Made by a program: the position numbers and the translations under genes
Notes under the pieces: model-generated
Seen by the model: the letters and a program-made list of their open reading frames with translations, nothing else
What the model was told of the DNA's origin: nothing
Databases searched by the model: none
Source: Flavihumibacter solisilvae
GTDB taxonomy: Bacteria > Bacteroidota > Bacteroidia > Chitinophagales > Chitinophagaceae
Direction of reading: 5' to 3'
Length of the DNA stretch: 64,000 nt
Assembly (NCBI RefSeq): GCF_000814475.1
Contig: NZ_JSVC01000001.1
Coordinates: forward strand, 248,001 to 312,000
Shown: piece by piece, positions 50,667 to 59,252 of the stretch
How positions within the stretch are numbered: position 1 is the first letter of the stretch
Layout: each line of letters begins with the position of its first letter

Positions 50667-51390
50667 ATGCACGGACAAGATGGAGGTAGTGGTACTGCCG
50701 GAAATGTTTTCAACCGGGTTCACCATGCAACCTGGAAAACTGGCCGAAACAATGGACGGGCCCACGGTAAACTGGATGAAGCGCATCGCTGCCTCCAGGC
50801 GGATTATCCTTACCGGCAGCCTGGTCATAGAAGAAAACGGGAAATATTTCAACCGGCTGGTCTGGATGTTACCAAATGGCCAATATGGTTATTATGATAA
50901 GCGACACCGCTTTGCCTTCGCCGGCGAGCACCTTCATTATTCACCGGGAAACCGGCGGCTGATCGCTTCAGTGAAAGGCTGGAAGATAAACCTGCAGGTC
51001 TGTTATGACCTGAGATTTCCGGTTTGGAGCCGGCAACAGCAACACGGCAGTACAACCACAGGCCCGGAGTATGATGTGATCATCAATGTGGCCAACTGGC
51101 CTGAAAAAAGAAGCCTGGCATGGAAATCCCTCCTGCAGGCAAGGGCAATTGAGAACCAGTGTTATGTTGCAGGGGTCAACCGGGTGGGTATAGACGGAAA
51201 TGGTATTCCCCATAGCGGCGACAGCATGATCATTGACCCCTACGGGAACATTCTCTATCATAGGGCAGACGTCGAGGAGATGAATACAATAACGCTTGAA
51301 CGGGATCGCTTAACTGAGTGCAGGGAAAAACTGCCCTTTCTCAGGGATGCCGATGAGTTTTCTATAATAAACGAAGACAGCAATGAATAA
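50575..51390 (+). CDS. Nitrilase-superfamily omega-amidase-like protein
   Basis: 271 residues. Catalytic triad candidates Glu43 (VVVLPEMFSTGF), Lys near 109 (YYDKRHRFAFAGE) and Cys near 143 (NLQVCYDLRFPVWSR). The YDLRFP segment places it with YafV/Nit2-type omega-amidases that hydrolyse 2-oxoglutaramate and 2-oxosuccinamate to the 2-oxo acids. It would complement a glutamine-using aminotransferase such as the one at 17498-18643. The start is inside recX (92-bp overlap) and nagA starts 8 bp before its stop, so the three genes form one operon. Confidence 0.88.
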   Translation: MSNLNITTVQTILHWEEKEKNLEMLGTRILECTDKMEVVVLPEMFSTGFTMQPGKLAETMDGPTVNWMKRIAASRRIILTGSLVIEENGKYFNRLVWMLPNGQYGYYDKRHRFAFAGEHLHYSPGNRRLIASVKGWKINLQVCYDLRFPVWSRQQQHGSTTTGPEYDVIINVANWPEKRSLAWKSLLQARAIENQCYVAGVNRVGIDGNGIPHSGDSMIIDPYGNILYHRADVEEMNTITLERDRLTECREKLPFLRDADEFSIINEDSNE

Positions 51391-52525
51391 GGAACAGCAG
51401 ATCTGTTTTTTCAACGGCCGGATCTTTACCGGCGACGAATGGATGAACCAGGCATATATCACTACGAGTGATGGTAAGGTCCGGTCAATTGATGCTATTC
51501 CGTCCGATTCGGAAGGTTCCGGCGCTTTCAATGAAATTGACCTGGAAGGCGGGCTGCTTGTTCCGGCACTGATCGATATTCAGCTTTATGGGGGTAACGG
51601 GAAACTGTTTGGGGAAAACCCTTCAGTTGAAGCACTGCAGGCAACGGTCAACTATTCCCTTTCCGGCGCCGCCCAGCTCATTCTTCCAACTGTTGCCACA
51701 AACAGGGACGAGGTTGTTTTCGCTGCAATAGACGCGGTGCGTCAATATTGGAATGAAGGAGGCAAAGGGGTTGCGGGACTTCACCTGGAAGGCCCATTCC
51801 TTAATCCGCAGAAAAAAGGAGCGCATGCAGCCGACCACATGCAGGAACCAACAATTAAAAACATTGAAAAGTTCCTTAACTATGGTCGCGGTGTAGTCAG
51901 GATGATGACCATTGCACCGGAACTCTTTTCCGATGAAGCAATTTATTTGCTGCAGTCTGCGGGAGTTATTTTATCAGCAGGACACAGTAACGCAACATAT
52001 GAGCAGGCTAATGCCGCATTCGCAAGGGGAATAAATGTTTGCACCCATCTCTTCAATGCCATGTCACCACTGTCGCATCGTGCACCGGGGCTAGTGGGCG
52101 CCATCCTCGATCATCCTGCAGTTATGTCGAGCATCGTTGCAGACGGATACCATGTTGATATCGCGGCAATCCGGATAGCTAAGCAGGTGATGAAAGACCG
52201 CCTGTTCCTGATCACTGATGCAGTAACCGAAAACGAAAGCGGGTACTATCGCCACCAATTAAAGGGCGACCGGTATTGCATGCCCGACGGTACACTTTCC
52301 GGATCAGCACTCACTATGCTTTCTGCAGTGAGATTTTGCATAGACAAGGTCGGGATTGAGGAGAGTGAAGCATTCCGGATGGCATCATTATATCCGGCCA
52401 AAGTGCTGGGACTGGAAAAGGAACTGGGAAAAATAGCCCCCGGTTACAATGCCCAGTGGAGCTGGATCGGGGTGCATGACAGCGTACGGCCCATCAGCCT
52501 GCATGAAGTAAAGGAAGAAGCCTGA
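51383..52525 (+). CDS. nagA: N-acetylglucosamine-6-phosphate deacetylase
   Basis: 380 residues, amidohydrolase superfamily. HLEGPFLNPQKKGAH (metal-binding Glu near 133), AGHSNATYEQ (His near 198), THLFNAMSPLSHRAPG (His near 219) and the catalytic Asp in LITDAV (near 276). It deacetylates GlcNAc-6-P to GlcN-6-P for amino-sugar catabolism or cell-wall recycling. nagB and nagE/permease genes are not adjacent. It overlaps the omega-amidase gene by 8 bp. Confidence 0.95.
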   Translation: MNKEQQICFFNGRIFTGDEWMNQAYITTSDGKVRSIDAIPSDSEGSGAFNEIDLEGGLLVPALIDIQLYGGNGKLFGENPSVEALQATVNYSLSGAAQLILPTVATNRDEVVFAAIDAVRQYWNEGGKGVAGLHLEGPFLNPQKKGAHAADHMQEPTIKNIEKFLNYGRGVVRMMTIAPELFSDEAIYLLQSAGVILSAGHSNATYEQANAAFARGINVCTHLFNAMSPLSHRAPGLVGAILDHPAVMSSIVADGYHVDIAAIRIAKQVMKDRLFLITDAVTENESGYYRHQLKGDRYCMPDGTLSGSALTMLSAVRFCIDKVGIEESEAFRMASLYPAKVLGLEKELGKIAPGYNAQWSWIGVHDSVRPISLHEVKEEA

Positions 52526-52534
52526 CCACACGGA

Positions 52535-54067
52535 CTATTTGTTACGAGCCTGGCGACCGTTGTTCGAAATAATCAGTTCGCGAACTAATTCAACCTTTGG
52601 GTCTACGTTCGCCATTATTGAAGCGCGTGTCGGTTTCACTTCAATATCAGGCAGCACACCTCTTCCATCCTTAGCAGAGTGTTTGTCTATCACCAGGCGG
52701 AACTTGGGCAACCGGAAGCGGATATGCGTTTCCGGAAGGGTAACATCCGGAATAAACCAGGCAGAATTTCCATACGATGCACCACCTGTTTCTTCCCCCA
52801 CAAGTTTAATATTCTGTTGTCCTTTTACTGCCCGGGCAAAAAGCGCCGCTGCTGAAAATGAATTCGGACCGGTCAGCACGTAAACGTTACCGTTATAGTG
52901 ATTCTTTTTCTTCGGTTTGTACACATGCCTCTCGAAGTACCCGAAATGATATTTCCCATCCTGCTTCTTTTTAGTGATCATACTGAAGAAGATTCCTGTG
53001 AACCAGTTATACTGTATATGCTCGCCATACTTGCTTCTTTTATTAACAGCATAAAGTGAGTCGGCAAGTTTAAATGGTTTGTCGGCCAGGAACCTGGTCA
53101 GCAGGGTGGAATGTTTCACATTTCCACCTCCGTTGCTCCGGATATCAATTACGAGGTTATTAATGTTGCCTTTCCTTAACTCCCGGAAGCTGCATTTGAA
53201 AAAGGAAGTCAGCCGGTTGTGGTTATTGAACGTATTCACCGTCATGTAGCCTGCAGACAGGGCTGTGTCTATCTGGATCGATCGTGCATACAATAATTCT
53301 TCCTCCCTTCTTTCCCTTCGCTTCAGCTTTTCCCTGATAACGGGAATGATAGATTTTCTTGATGAATCTCTTTTCGGTGGTTCAACAAGACGGAAGCGGA
53401 AAGATTGTTCTGTTCCGACGCTGTCGAGGTAACTGAATTCGTAAGACGGCTTTAACCCGGATATAAGCCGGAGCCATGCACCGAATGCGCCCCTGTTGCT
53501 GAGTGTCTGGTTAAGGTAACTGCGGTTATATCCATCGCCGGGAATGTAGCCGCTCATGCTGTCAATCACAGAAATAAATGGCTGTCCTTCAAACCTGGTA
53601 AGCACAGTGCCCCGCGGGATGGTAATGTCGCTTCGCTTCAGTGTATTATTCAGGATAACGGTATCGTTATCGAGAACTTTGATGGACATCGGGAACATAG
53701 GAAGGTCCGCAGTGTCCAGGTAATGGATGTATTCTTTAGAATAACGGGTGCTGGTATGCCCGCAATGAACTTTGGCTATCACATAACTTAATACTGACCT
53801 GAACTGCGGTTCAGTCATGGAGTCCCTGAGCTGGCTGTAACCCCAGTCAAAATAATGACGCATGCTGTCCGGGTCAATATACCAGTCGATGCTGGGATGG
53901 GATTCTTCCAGCACTTCGCGGAATACTGTATAGTCGCGTTGTAACTTTTCAACCGGGAACTTATGGCCTGCATCGAACGCATTGCGCGCGCTTCCGCAGC
54001 TGGTACATATAATGACCAGTGCAAACAGCCAGGATATAATAGCAGGGGCGTTCCGGTTTTTGCACAT
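52535..54067 (-). CDS. S41-family peptidase (C-terminal processing protease type)
   Basis: 510 residues with an N-terminal hydrophobic segment and CTSCGSAR, a possible but imperfect lipobox. Long helical/PDZ-like insert about 170-330, then the tail-protease core: NNLVIDIRSNGGGNVKHS, VLTGPNSFSAAALFARAVKG (catalytic Ser near 400) and VGEETGGASYG. RFRLPKFRLVID near the end completes the domain. Probably periplasmic or outer-membrane anchored; substrate unknown. Gap to the upstream same-strand thiL is 16 bp, so possibly co-transcribed. Confidence 0.88.
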   Translation of the reverse strand: MCKNRNAPAIISWLFALVIICTSCGSARNAFDAGHKFPVEKLQRDYTVFREVLEESHPSIDWYIDPDSMRHYFDWGYSQLRDSMTEPQFRSVLSYVIAKVHCGHTSTRYSKEYIHYLDTADLPMFPMSIKVLDNDTVILNNTLKRSDITIPRGTVLTRFEGQPFISVIDSMSGYIPGDGYNRSYLNQTLSNRGAFGAWLRLISGLKPSYEFSYLDSVGTEQSFRFRLVEPPKRDSSRKSIIPVIREKLKRRERREEELLYARSIQIDTALSAGYMTVNTFNNHNRLTSFFKCSFRELRKGNINNLVIDIRSNGGGNVKHSTLLTRFLADKPFKLADSLYAVNKRSKYGEHIQYNWFTGIFFSMITKKKQDGKYHFGYFERHVYKPKKKNHYNGNVYVLTGPNSFSAAALFARAVKGQQNIKLVGEETGGASYGNSAWFIPDVTLPETHIRFRLPKFRLVIDKHSAKDGRGVLPDIEVKPTRASIMANVDPKVELVRELIISNNGRQARNK

Positions 54068-54083
54068 CAGTTAAAGATAATCG

Positions 54084-55118
54084 CTACTGTTCTTTAAATG
54101 CATTCCATCCCTGGGCGGTTATCTTAAATTTATTGCCGCCTTTTGTTAAAATGTGTGCACCTGCCTCGGGCTCCGTCATGTACCCGATCACGCTGATCTG
54201 TTCATTAAGGACCAGCTTATCGTAATCTTCCTGCTTAATAGTAAACAACAGCTCATAATCTTCGCCGCCGCTGAGTGCACACGCAGTAGGATCGAGGCCA
54301 AACTTGAATGCGGCCTGCCGGGCATCATCATGAACCGGGATTTTCTCTTCGTACAGTATGCAGCCCAGCCTGCTGTTGTTGGTAATATGAAGGATCTCTG
54401 AGCTCAGGCCATCACTGATGTCCATCATTGAAGTTGGTCGCAGCTCGCTATCAGCAAAGAAGGAAATAATGTCTTTTCTTGCCTCAGGCTTGAGCAACCG
54501 GCCTACGATATATTTTTCACCTTCGAGATCAGGCTGCACCTGTGGGTTTTCGAGGTAGATCTGTCTTTCGCGCTCAAGGAGGGTAAGCCCCAGGAATGCA
54601 CCACCAAGGTCTCCGCTCACACATACCAGGTCTCCTTTCTGTGCAGTTGAACGCTGTACATACTGGTCAGGAGATACTTCACCGATTGCCGTAACACTGA
54701 TTACGAAACCTGTCCTTGATGAACAGGTGTCGCCTCCAACCAGGTCCACACCATATTTTTCACAGGCTGCATATACGCCTTCGTAGAATTCATCGAGCGC
54801 CTCGACGCTGAATTTATTGCTGATCGCAATGCTGATGGTGATCTGTGTGGGCTGTGCATTCATTGCATAGATATCACTCAGGTTCACGACCACGCTTTTG
54901 TAGCCGAGGTGCCGCAATGGCGTATACATAAGATCGAAATGCACACCTTCAACCAGCATGTCCGTTGTCAGTACGATCTGCTTACCATAATGGTCAAGCA
55001 CCGCAGCATCGTCGCCAACACCAAGCACGGACGAAGCCTGTTGCAATTCAATATTCTTGGTAAGGTGATTTATCAGTCCGAATTCGCCCAGGGAAGCGAT
55101 CTCTGTTCTTTGTTCCAT
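54084..55118 (-). CDS. thiL: Thiamine-monophosphate kinase
   Basis: 344 residues of the AIR-synthase/PurM fold. GVGDDAAVLDHYG with the metal/ATP Asp residues, MLVEGVHFDLMYTPLRHLGYK, GGDTCSSR, MDISDGLSSEI and GGEDYELLFT match ThiL. It phosphorylates thiamine monophosphate to thiamine diphosphate. It is 20 bp behind the inositol-monophosphatase gene on the same strand. Confidence 0.95.
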   Translation of the reverse strand: MEQRTEIASLGEFGLINHLTKNIELQQASSVLGVGDDAAVLDHYGKQIVLTTDMLVEGVHFDLMYTPLRHLGYKSVVVNLSDIYAMNAQPTQITISIAISNKFSVEALDEFYEGVYAACEKYGVDLVGGDTCSSRTGFVISVTAIGEVSPDQYVQRSTAQKGDLVCVSGDLGGAFLGLTLLERERQIYLENPQVQPDLEGEKYIVGRLLKPEARKDIISFFADSELRPTSMMDISDGLSSEILHITNNSRLGCILYEEKIPVHDDARQAAFKFGLDPTACALSGGEDYELLFTIKQEDYDKLVLNEQISVIGYMTEPEAGAHILTKGGNKFKITAQGWNAFKEQ

Positions 55119-55138
55119 AAAATTGGTTTTTTCTCCGC

Positions 55139-55918
55139 TCAGGACTTATCTCCGCTGATCCATTGCAGCATTTCCGCATGTATTTTTCCGTTAGTTGCGA
55201 GGATCTGCGGCTGGTATGGGGAATAATAATTATTACCGAAATCGGTTACGGTGCCACCCGCTTCTTCAACCATCAGGAAGCCTGCTGCGCTGTCCCATGC
55301 CTGCAGTTTGTGCTCATAGAACCCATCAAATCTTCCCGCTGCAACCCAGCAGAGATCAATGGCGGCAGATCCCAGCCTGCGGACAGGGATGCCTTTCCTG
55401 ATAAATCTTTCAAAACATTGCAAGGGACCATTCGGTATATCAAGGTAGGTATAGGGAAAGCCGGTCACCAGGCAACTGCTGGCCACCTCTTTTTTGTCGC
55501 TCACGTGAATCGGCTTGCCGTTAAGGCTCGCACCGTTTCCGCGCTCAGCCAGGTAAAACTCATTGATCAGTGGATTATATACCGCGCCGTGAATCATTTT
55601 GCCATCTTTCTCGATGGCCACACTAACGCAACAGATCGGGATGCCATTTGCAAAATTGACCGTACCGTCGATCGGGTCAATGATCCATTTATAAGTTGAG
55701 TCCATTACCAGCTCACCACTTTCCTCACTAAGGATATAATGATCAGCAAACGTGGCACGGATGGTTTCAATGATCGCCTTTTCAGAAGCATGATCCGCTT
55801 CTGTAACGAGGTTATTTACTCCTTCCTTGTTGGAAATTTTCAGGTCTTTCTGATTAAAAAACTGGGCGAGTACTGCCGCGCCGGCCTTTGTGGCATTGAT
55901 TAGCGTTTCCTGTAACAT
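55139..55918 (-). CDS. suhB: Inositol monophosphatase family protein
   Basis: 259 residues from the ATG at 55918; a TTG one codon earlier is in frame. The metal-binding motifs are EESGE (near 70), DPIDGTVNFANG (near 85-96) and WDSAAGFLMVEEAGG (near 210). This could be SuhB-like (inositol-1-phosphatase, rRNA antitermination) or a related sugar phosphatase. A TAGCTTTG -7 element at 55923-55930 ends 4 bp before the start. Divergent from the glycosyltransferase 53 bp away. Confidence 0.9.
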   Translation of the reverse strand: MLQETLINATKAGAAVLAQFFNQKDLKISNKEGVNNLVTEADHASEKAIIETIRATFADHYILSEESGELVMDSTYKWIIDPIDGTVNFANGIPICCVSVAIEKDGKMIHGAVYNPLINEFYLAERGNGASLNGKPIHVSDKKEVASSCLVTGFPYTYLDIPNGPLQCFERFIRKGIPVRRLGSAAIDLCWVAAGRFDGFYEHKLQAWDSAAGFLMVEEAGGTVTDFGNNYYSPYQPQILATNGKIHAEMLQWISGDKS

Positions 55919-55922
55919 CAAA

Positions 55923-55930
55923 CAAAGCTA
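55923..55930 (-). promoter_or_regulatory. -7 promoter element of the suhB-thiL unit
   Basis: TAGCTTTG on the minus strand (TAnnTTTG), 4 bp before the ATG. A TAATTTAG one-mismatch copy at 55960-55967 on the plus strand may serve the divergent glycosyltransferase. Confidence 0.5.
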
Positions 55931-55971
55931 AGTAGCAAAGCCGAAATAAAAATTACCAATAATTTAGTGGC

Positions 55972-57165
55972 ATGATCCTGTCTGTCATAATCGTAAACTA
56001 CAACGTGTGTTATTTTCTCGAGCAATGCCTGTGTTCTGTTATCAGTGCGGGTCAGGGATACGAGATCGAAATCATTGTTGTGGACAACGCTTCTTCGGAC
56101 GACAGCCGCGAATACCTGCCGGTGCACTTCCCAGGGGTAAAGTTTATATGGAACGAAACGAACCCGGGCTTTGGGATCGCCAATAACCAGGCAATGGCCG
56201 TGGCAACGGGAAAATACTTTCTCCTCCTGAACCCGGACACCCTGCTGACCACCGGTTCAGTGAAGACCTGCCTGGATTTTTTCGCATCACATGCCGACGC
56301 TGGGGCCGTGGGTATGCGCATGTATGATGGCAACGGCAACTACCTTCCCGAGTCAAAGCGCGGGTTCCCGGATGTGCTGACCTCATTTTACAAGTTATCC
56401 GGCCTGATCAGCCTGTTTCCGCGGCACCGGCAGGTCTCACGTTATTACCTGGGTCACCTGTCAACCGAAGAAGTGCAGCAGATCGATGTTATCTCCGGTG
56501 CGTTCATGTTGTTTCCCCGGAAAGTATATGAACTGGTAGGAGGCTTTGATGAGCGGTTTTTTCTTTACGGAGAGGATATAGACCTTAGTTACCGGGTCAG
56601 AAAGGCAGGGTTTAATAATTATTATCTGCCGTTACCCGGACTGATCCATTTCAAAGGGGAGAGTACCCCTAAGGACCTGGAGCATACCCGGCATTTTTAT
56701 GAAGCGATGAGCCTGTTTGTCGGGAAACACTTTGGCGGAAGGGCACTAATGATGAAGTGGATGCTGAATGCGGCAATCATTTTCCGGGGCACGATGTCAG
56801 GATTCCGCCGGTTGATGAAATTTTCCGCGTCCGCAGATCTCAAACGGAAACCAGCGGTAAACCACCAGTTTACTCTATTGGGTGACCCGATTGTGGCCAG
56901 GGAACTACTTGATGCTGTTTCGGGTACTGGTGCAGGTAATTTCAGCTCCGGGGAAGGCGAAGACGGGAATGCCGGTGGTAGCGACATTGTTTATTGCCTG
57001 GGAAAAAACTACCCATTGGAAAAGATTATTTCGGACTGGCAAAAAGGAATCCGTCGTTCGACCCGGAACTGGTTTCATTTTTCCGGAACCTCCAGTATCG
57101 TAGGCAGCACAGATAAAAAAAGCAAGGGAGAAGCGATCCTGCTAAAAAAACCCCGGTTGGCCTGA
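55972..57165 (+). CDS. Family 2 glycosyltransferase with extra C-terminal domain
   Basis: 397 residues. GT-A domain (1-230): LSVIIVNYNVCYFLEQCL, VDNASSDDS, FLLLNPDTLL (DxD-like NPD) and GGFDERFFLYGEDIDLSYR. Residues 235-285 are basic and partly hydrophobic. Residues about 295-397 form a separate domain with DIVYCLGKNYPLEKIISDWQ and HFSGTSSIVGS, seen in other Bacteroidota GT2 proteins; its function is not known. A low-complexity Gly/Ser/Glu stretch (GNFSSGEGEDGNAGG) interrupts it. The sugar acceptor is unknown; rhamnosyl-type transferases are the nearest guess. Confidence 0.88.
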   Translation: MILSVIIVNYNVCYFLEQCLCSVISAGQGYEIEIIVVDNASSDDSREYLPVHFPGVKFIWNETNPGFGIANNQAMAVATGKYFLLLNPDTLLTTGSVKTCLDFFASHADAGAVGMRMYDGNGNYLPESKRGFPDVLTSFYKLSGLISLFPRHRQVSRYYLGHLSTEEVQQIDVISGAFMLFPRKVYELVGGFDERFFLYGEDIDLSYRVRKAGFNNYYLPLPGLIHFKGESTPKDLEHTRHFYEAMSLFVGKHFGGRALMMKWMLNAAIIFRGTMSGFRRLMKFSASADLKRKPAVNHQFTLLGDPIVARELLDAVSGTGAGNFSSGEGEDGNAGGSDIVYCLGKNYPLEKIISDWQKGIRRSTRNWFHFSGTSSIVGSTDKKSKGEAILLKKPRLA

Positions 57166-57195
57166 CCAATATCGTAATATTGGAAAGCGAATAAG

Positions 57196-57203
57196 TATTT
57201 TTG
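57196..57203 (+). promoter_or_regulatory. -7 promoter element of the GH3-family gene
   Basis: TATTTTTG (TAnnTTTG), 28 bp before the ATG at 57232. Confidence 0.4.
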
Positions 57204-57231
57204 CTATTCACCCAAAAGTTGATGTAAAGTA

Positions 57232-58764
57232 ATGGCGCTGATCGAAATAACATTGCCAAAAACGATTGCGAAAGCTCTTCGGCTACCAGCCAGCTCCCCA
57301 AGGCGGCAACAGCTGAAAGTGCTGAAGAAACTGTTGAAGAAGGCCCGTTTTACTGAATTCGGTCAGCATTACCGGTTCGACGAGATCCTGCTGAGCAGGC
57401 ATCCGGGTAAGAAATTCCAGCAGCTGGTTCCCGCACACGATTATTCTTCCATCTATAAAATGTGGTGGCACAAAACCCTTGAAGGGAAAAGGGATGTGTG
57501 CTGGCCCGGCCGGATCAAATATTACGCCCTTTCATCCGGTACCTCAGAAGCAGCCAGTAAATATATTCCGGTTACTGAAGACCTGCTCGCGGGCAACCGG
57601 GTTGTGATGATCAAGCAACTTTTTTCCCTGCGTCATTATGATGACATCCCTTTCAGCAACCTCGGCAAAGGCTGGCTGATGTTAGGGGGGAGTACCCAGC
57701 TTCAGCAAAGCAAAGGGTATTATGCGGGCGACCTCAGCGGCATAACGGCAAAAAAAGTTCCTTTCTGGTTCACGCCATTTTATAAGCCGGGAAAGAAGAT
57801 CGCCAAGATGAGCGACTGGAACGACAAACTGGATGAGATCGTTGAGCAGGCGCATAACTGGGATATCAGTTTTGTTGTCGGCGTACCGGCATGGATCCAG
57901 ATGTGTATGGAAAAGATTATCGAGCGGTATAAGCTCAAAACAATCCACGACATCTGGCCCAACCTCTCCTTCTTTGTTCATGGTGGCGTTTCTTTCGAAC
58001 CTTACAAGAAAGGATTTGAAAAACTGTTGGCTAAACCACTCACATATATTGAGACCTACCTCGCAAGTGAAGGCTTTATTGCTTACCAGGACCGCCAGAA
58101 CGCAAGGGGAATGAAGCTTTCCATCAACGATCATATCTTCTTCGAGTTTGTTCCGTTTGACGATGAAAACTTTGATGCAGAAGGAAACATGGTCGCCAAC
58201 CCCAAAACTTACATGATCCATGAAGTGGAGGAGGGGCGTGACTATGCGATTCTCATCAGCACCTCTGCAGGTGCATGGAGATACATGATCGGTGACACTG
58301 TCAGGTTTTCGGATGTGGATAGGTGTGAGATCATCATCACCGGCCGCACCAAACATTTCCTGAGCCTCGTTGGCGAACACCTGAGTGTGGACAATATGAA
58401 CCGGGCACTGCAGCTAGCTTCAGAAGAGCTGAATGTCTCCATTCCTGAATACACCGTTGCGGGCATTCCTTCCGGAACCTTTTTTGCCCATCACTGGTAT
58501 GTGGCAACCGACGACCAGGTAGATCCGCAGCAGCTTCGTGAAAAGATTGACAAACACCTCAAGGAACTGAACGACGATTACGCCGTTGAAAGGAAAAGTG
58601 CGCTCAAGGAAGTGTACCTCGATGTTTTGACTGAAGACAAATTCATGGAATTCCTGAAGTCCAAAGGCAAAGTGGGTGGTCAACACAAATTCCCCCGTGT
58701 GCTGAAAGGAAATATGCTCAGGGATTGGGAACAATTTTTGAATCCCGGTATTAAAGCCGGCTAA
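57232..58764 (+). CDS. GH3-family (auxin-responsive promoter type) adenylate-forming protein
   Basis: 510 residues. ALSSGTSEAASKYIPVTEDLL (the SSGT ATP-binding loop), ETYLASEGFIAYQ, YAILISTSAGAWRYMIGDTVRF and ITGRTKHFLSLVGEHLSVDNM follow the GH3 acyl-acid amido synthetase family in order. Plant members conjugate hormones to amino acids through acyl-adenylates. Bacterial members are widespread in Bacteroidota and cyanobacteria with unknown substrates. It follows the glycosyltransferase gene by 66 bp. It may ligate an acyl acid to an amino group, but that is inference. Confidence 0.9.
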   Translation: MALIEITLPKTIAKALRLPASSPRRQQLKVLKKLLKKARFTEFGQHYRFDEILLSRHPGKKFQQLVPAHDYSSIYKMWWHKTLEGKRDVCWPGRIKYYALSSGTSEAASKYIPVTEDLLAGNRVVMIKQLFSLRHYDDIPFSNLGKGWLMLGGSTQLQQSKGYYAGDLSGITAKKVPFWFTPFYKPGKKIAKMSDWNDKLDEIVEQAHNWDISFVVGVPAWIQMCMEKIIERYKLKTIHDIWPNLSFFVHGGVSFEPYKKGFEKLLAKPLTYIETYLASEGFIAYQDRQNARGMKLSINDHIFFEFVPFDDENFDAEGNMVANPKTYMIHEVEEGRDYAILISTSAGAWRYMIGDTVRFSDVDRCEIIITGRTKHFLSLVGEHLSVDNMNRALQLASEELNVSIPEYTVAGIPSGTFFAHHWYVATDDQVDPQQLREKIDKHLKELNDDYAVERKSALKEVYLDVLTEDKFMEFLKSKGKVGGQHKFPRVLKGNMLRDWEQFLNPGIKAG

Positions 58765-58803
58765 CCCATCGGCTCTGGAGTTATTCACCTATTCACTTAT
58801 CAT

Positions 58804-59244
58804 ATGATCTCAGTTCGCCACGCATCTATTGAAGACCTCGCCTCCGTTGCTTACCTGTTTGACCTGTACAGGCAGTTTTACAATCAACCTCACGACAAGT
58901 CAGGAGCAGAGCAGTTTATCCGCGAAAGAATGGAGCAGAAGGAATCAGAGATACTGGTGGCATTAAGTGAAGGGGAGATCATCGGTTTCGTTCAGCTCTA
59001 TCCTATCTTTTCTTCAGTATCCATGCGCCGGGCCTGGTTGCTGAATGATCTGTACGTAGGCGAATCATACAGGTCAAGGGGAGTTGCCACGCTGCTGCTG
59101 GATGCCGCCAAGCAGGTTGCAAGGGATACGAAAAGCAAATGGCTCCTGCTGCAAACCGGCGAAAGCAATGCAACCGCACAGGCATTATACATAAAGAATG
59201 GTTGGGTACGCGAAACAGACCTGTTCTTCCGGTTTGATATTTGA
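58804..59244 (+). CDS. GNAT-family N-acetyltransferase
   Basis: 146 residues with the full GNAT fold: ISVRHASIEDLASVAYLFDLY, GFVQLYPIFSSVSMRRAWLLNDLYV (motif D/A beta strands), YRSRGVATLLLDAAKQVA (acetyl-CoA pyrophosphate loop R-x2-G-V-A) and ALYIKNGWVRE (motif B). The acceptor cannot be told. 39 bp behind the GH3-family gene, possibly in the same transcript. Confidence 0.92.
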   Translation: MISVRHASIEDLASVAYLFDLYRQFYNQPHDKSGAEQFIRERMEQKESEILVALSEGEIIGFVQLYPIFSSVSMRRAWLLNDLYVGESYRSRGVATLLLDAAKQVARDTKSKWLLLQTGESNATAQALYIKNGWVRETDLFFRFDI

Positions 59245-59252
59245 TCCCGGGA

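Noticed and set aside
55502-55507. CACGTG inside the inositol monophosphatase gene as another parS
   Set aside because: About five mismatches to the 16-bp consensus; within coding sequence.
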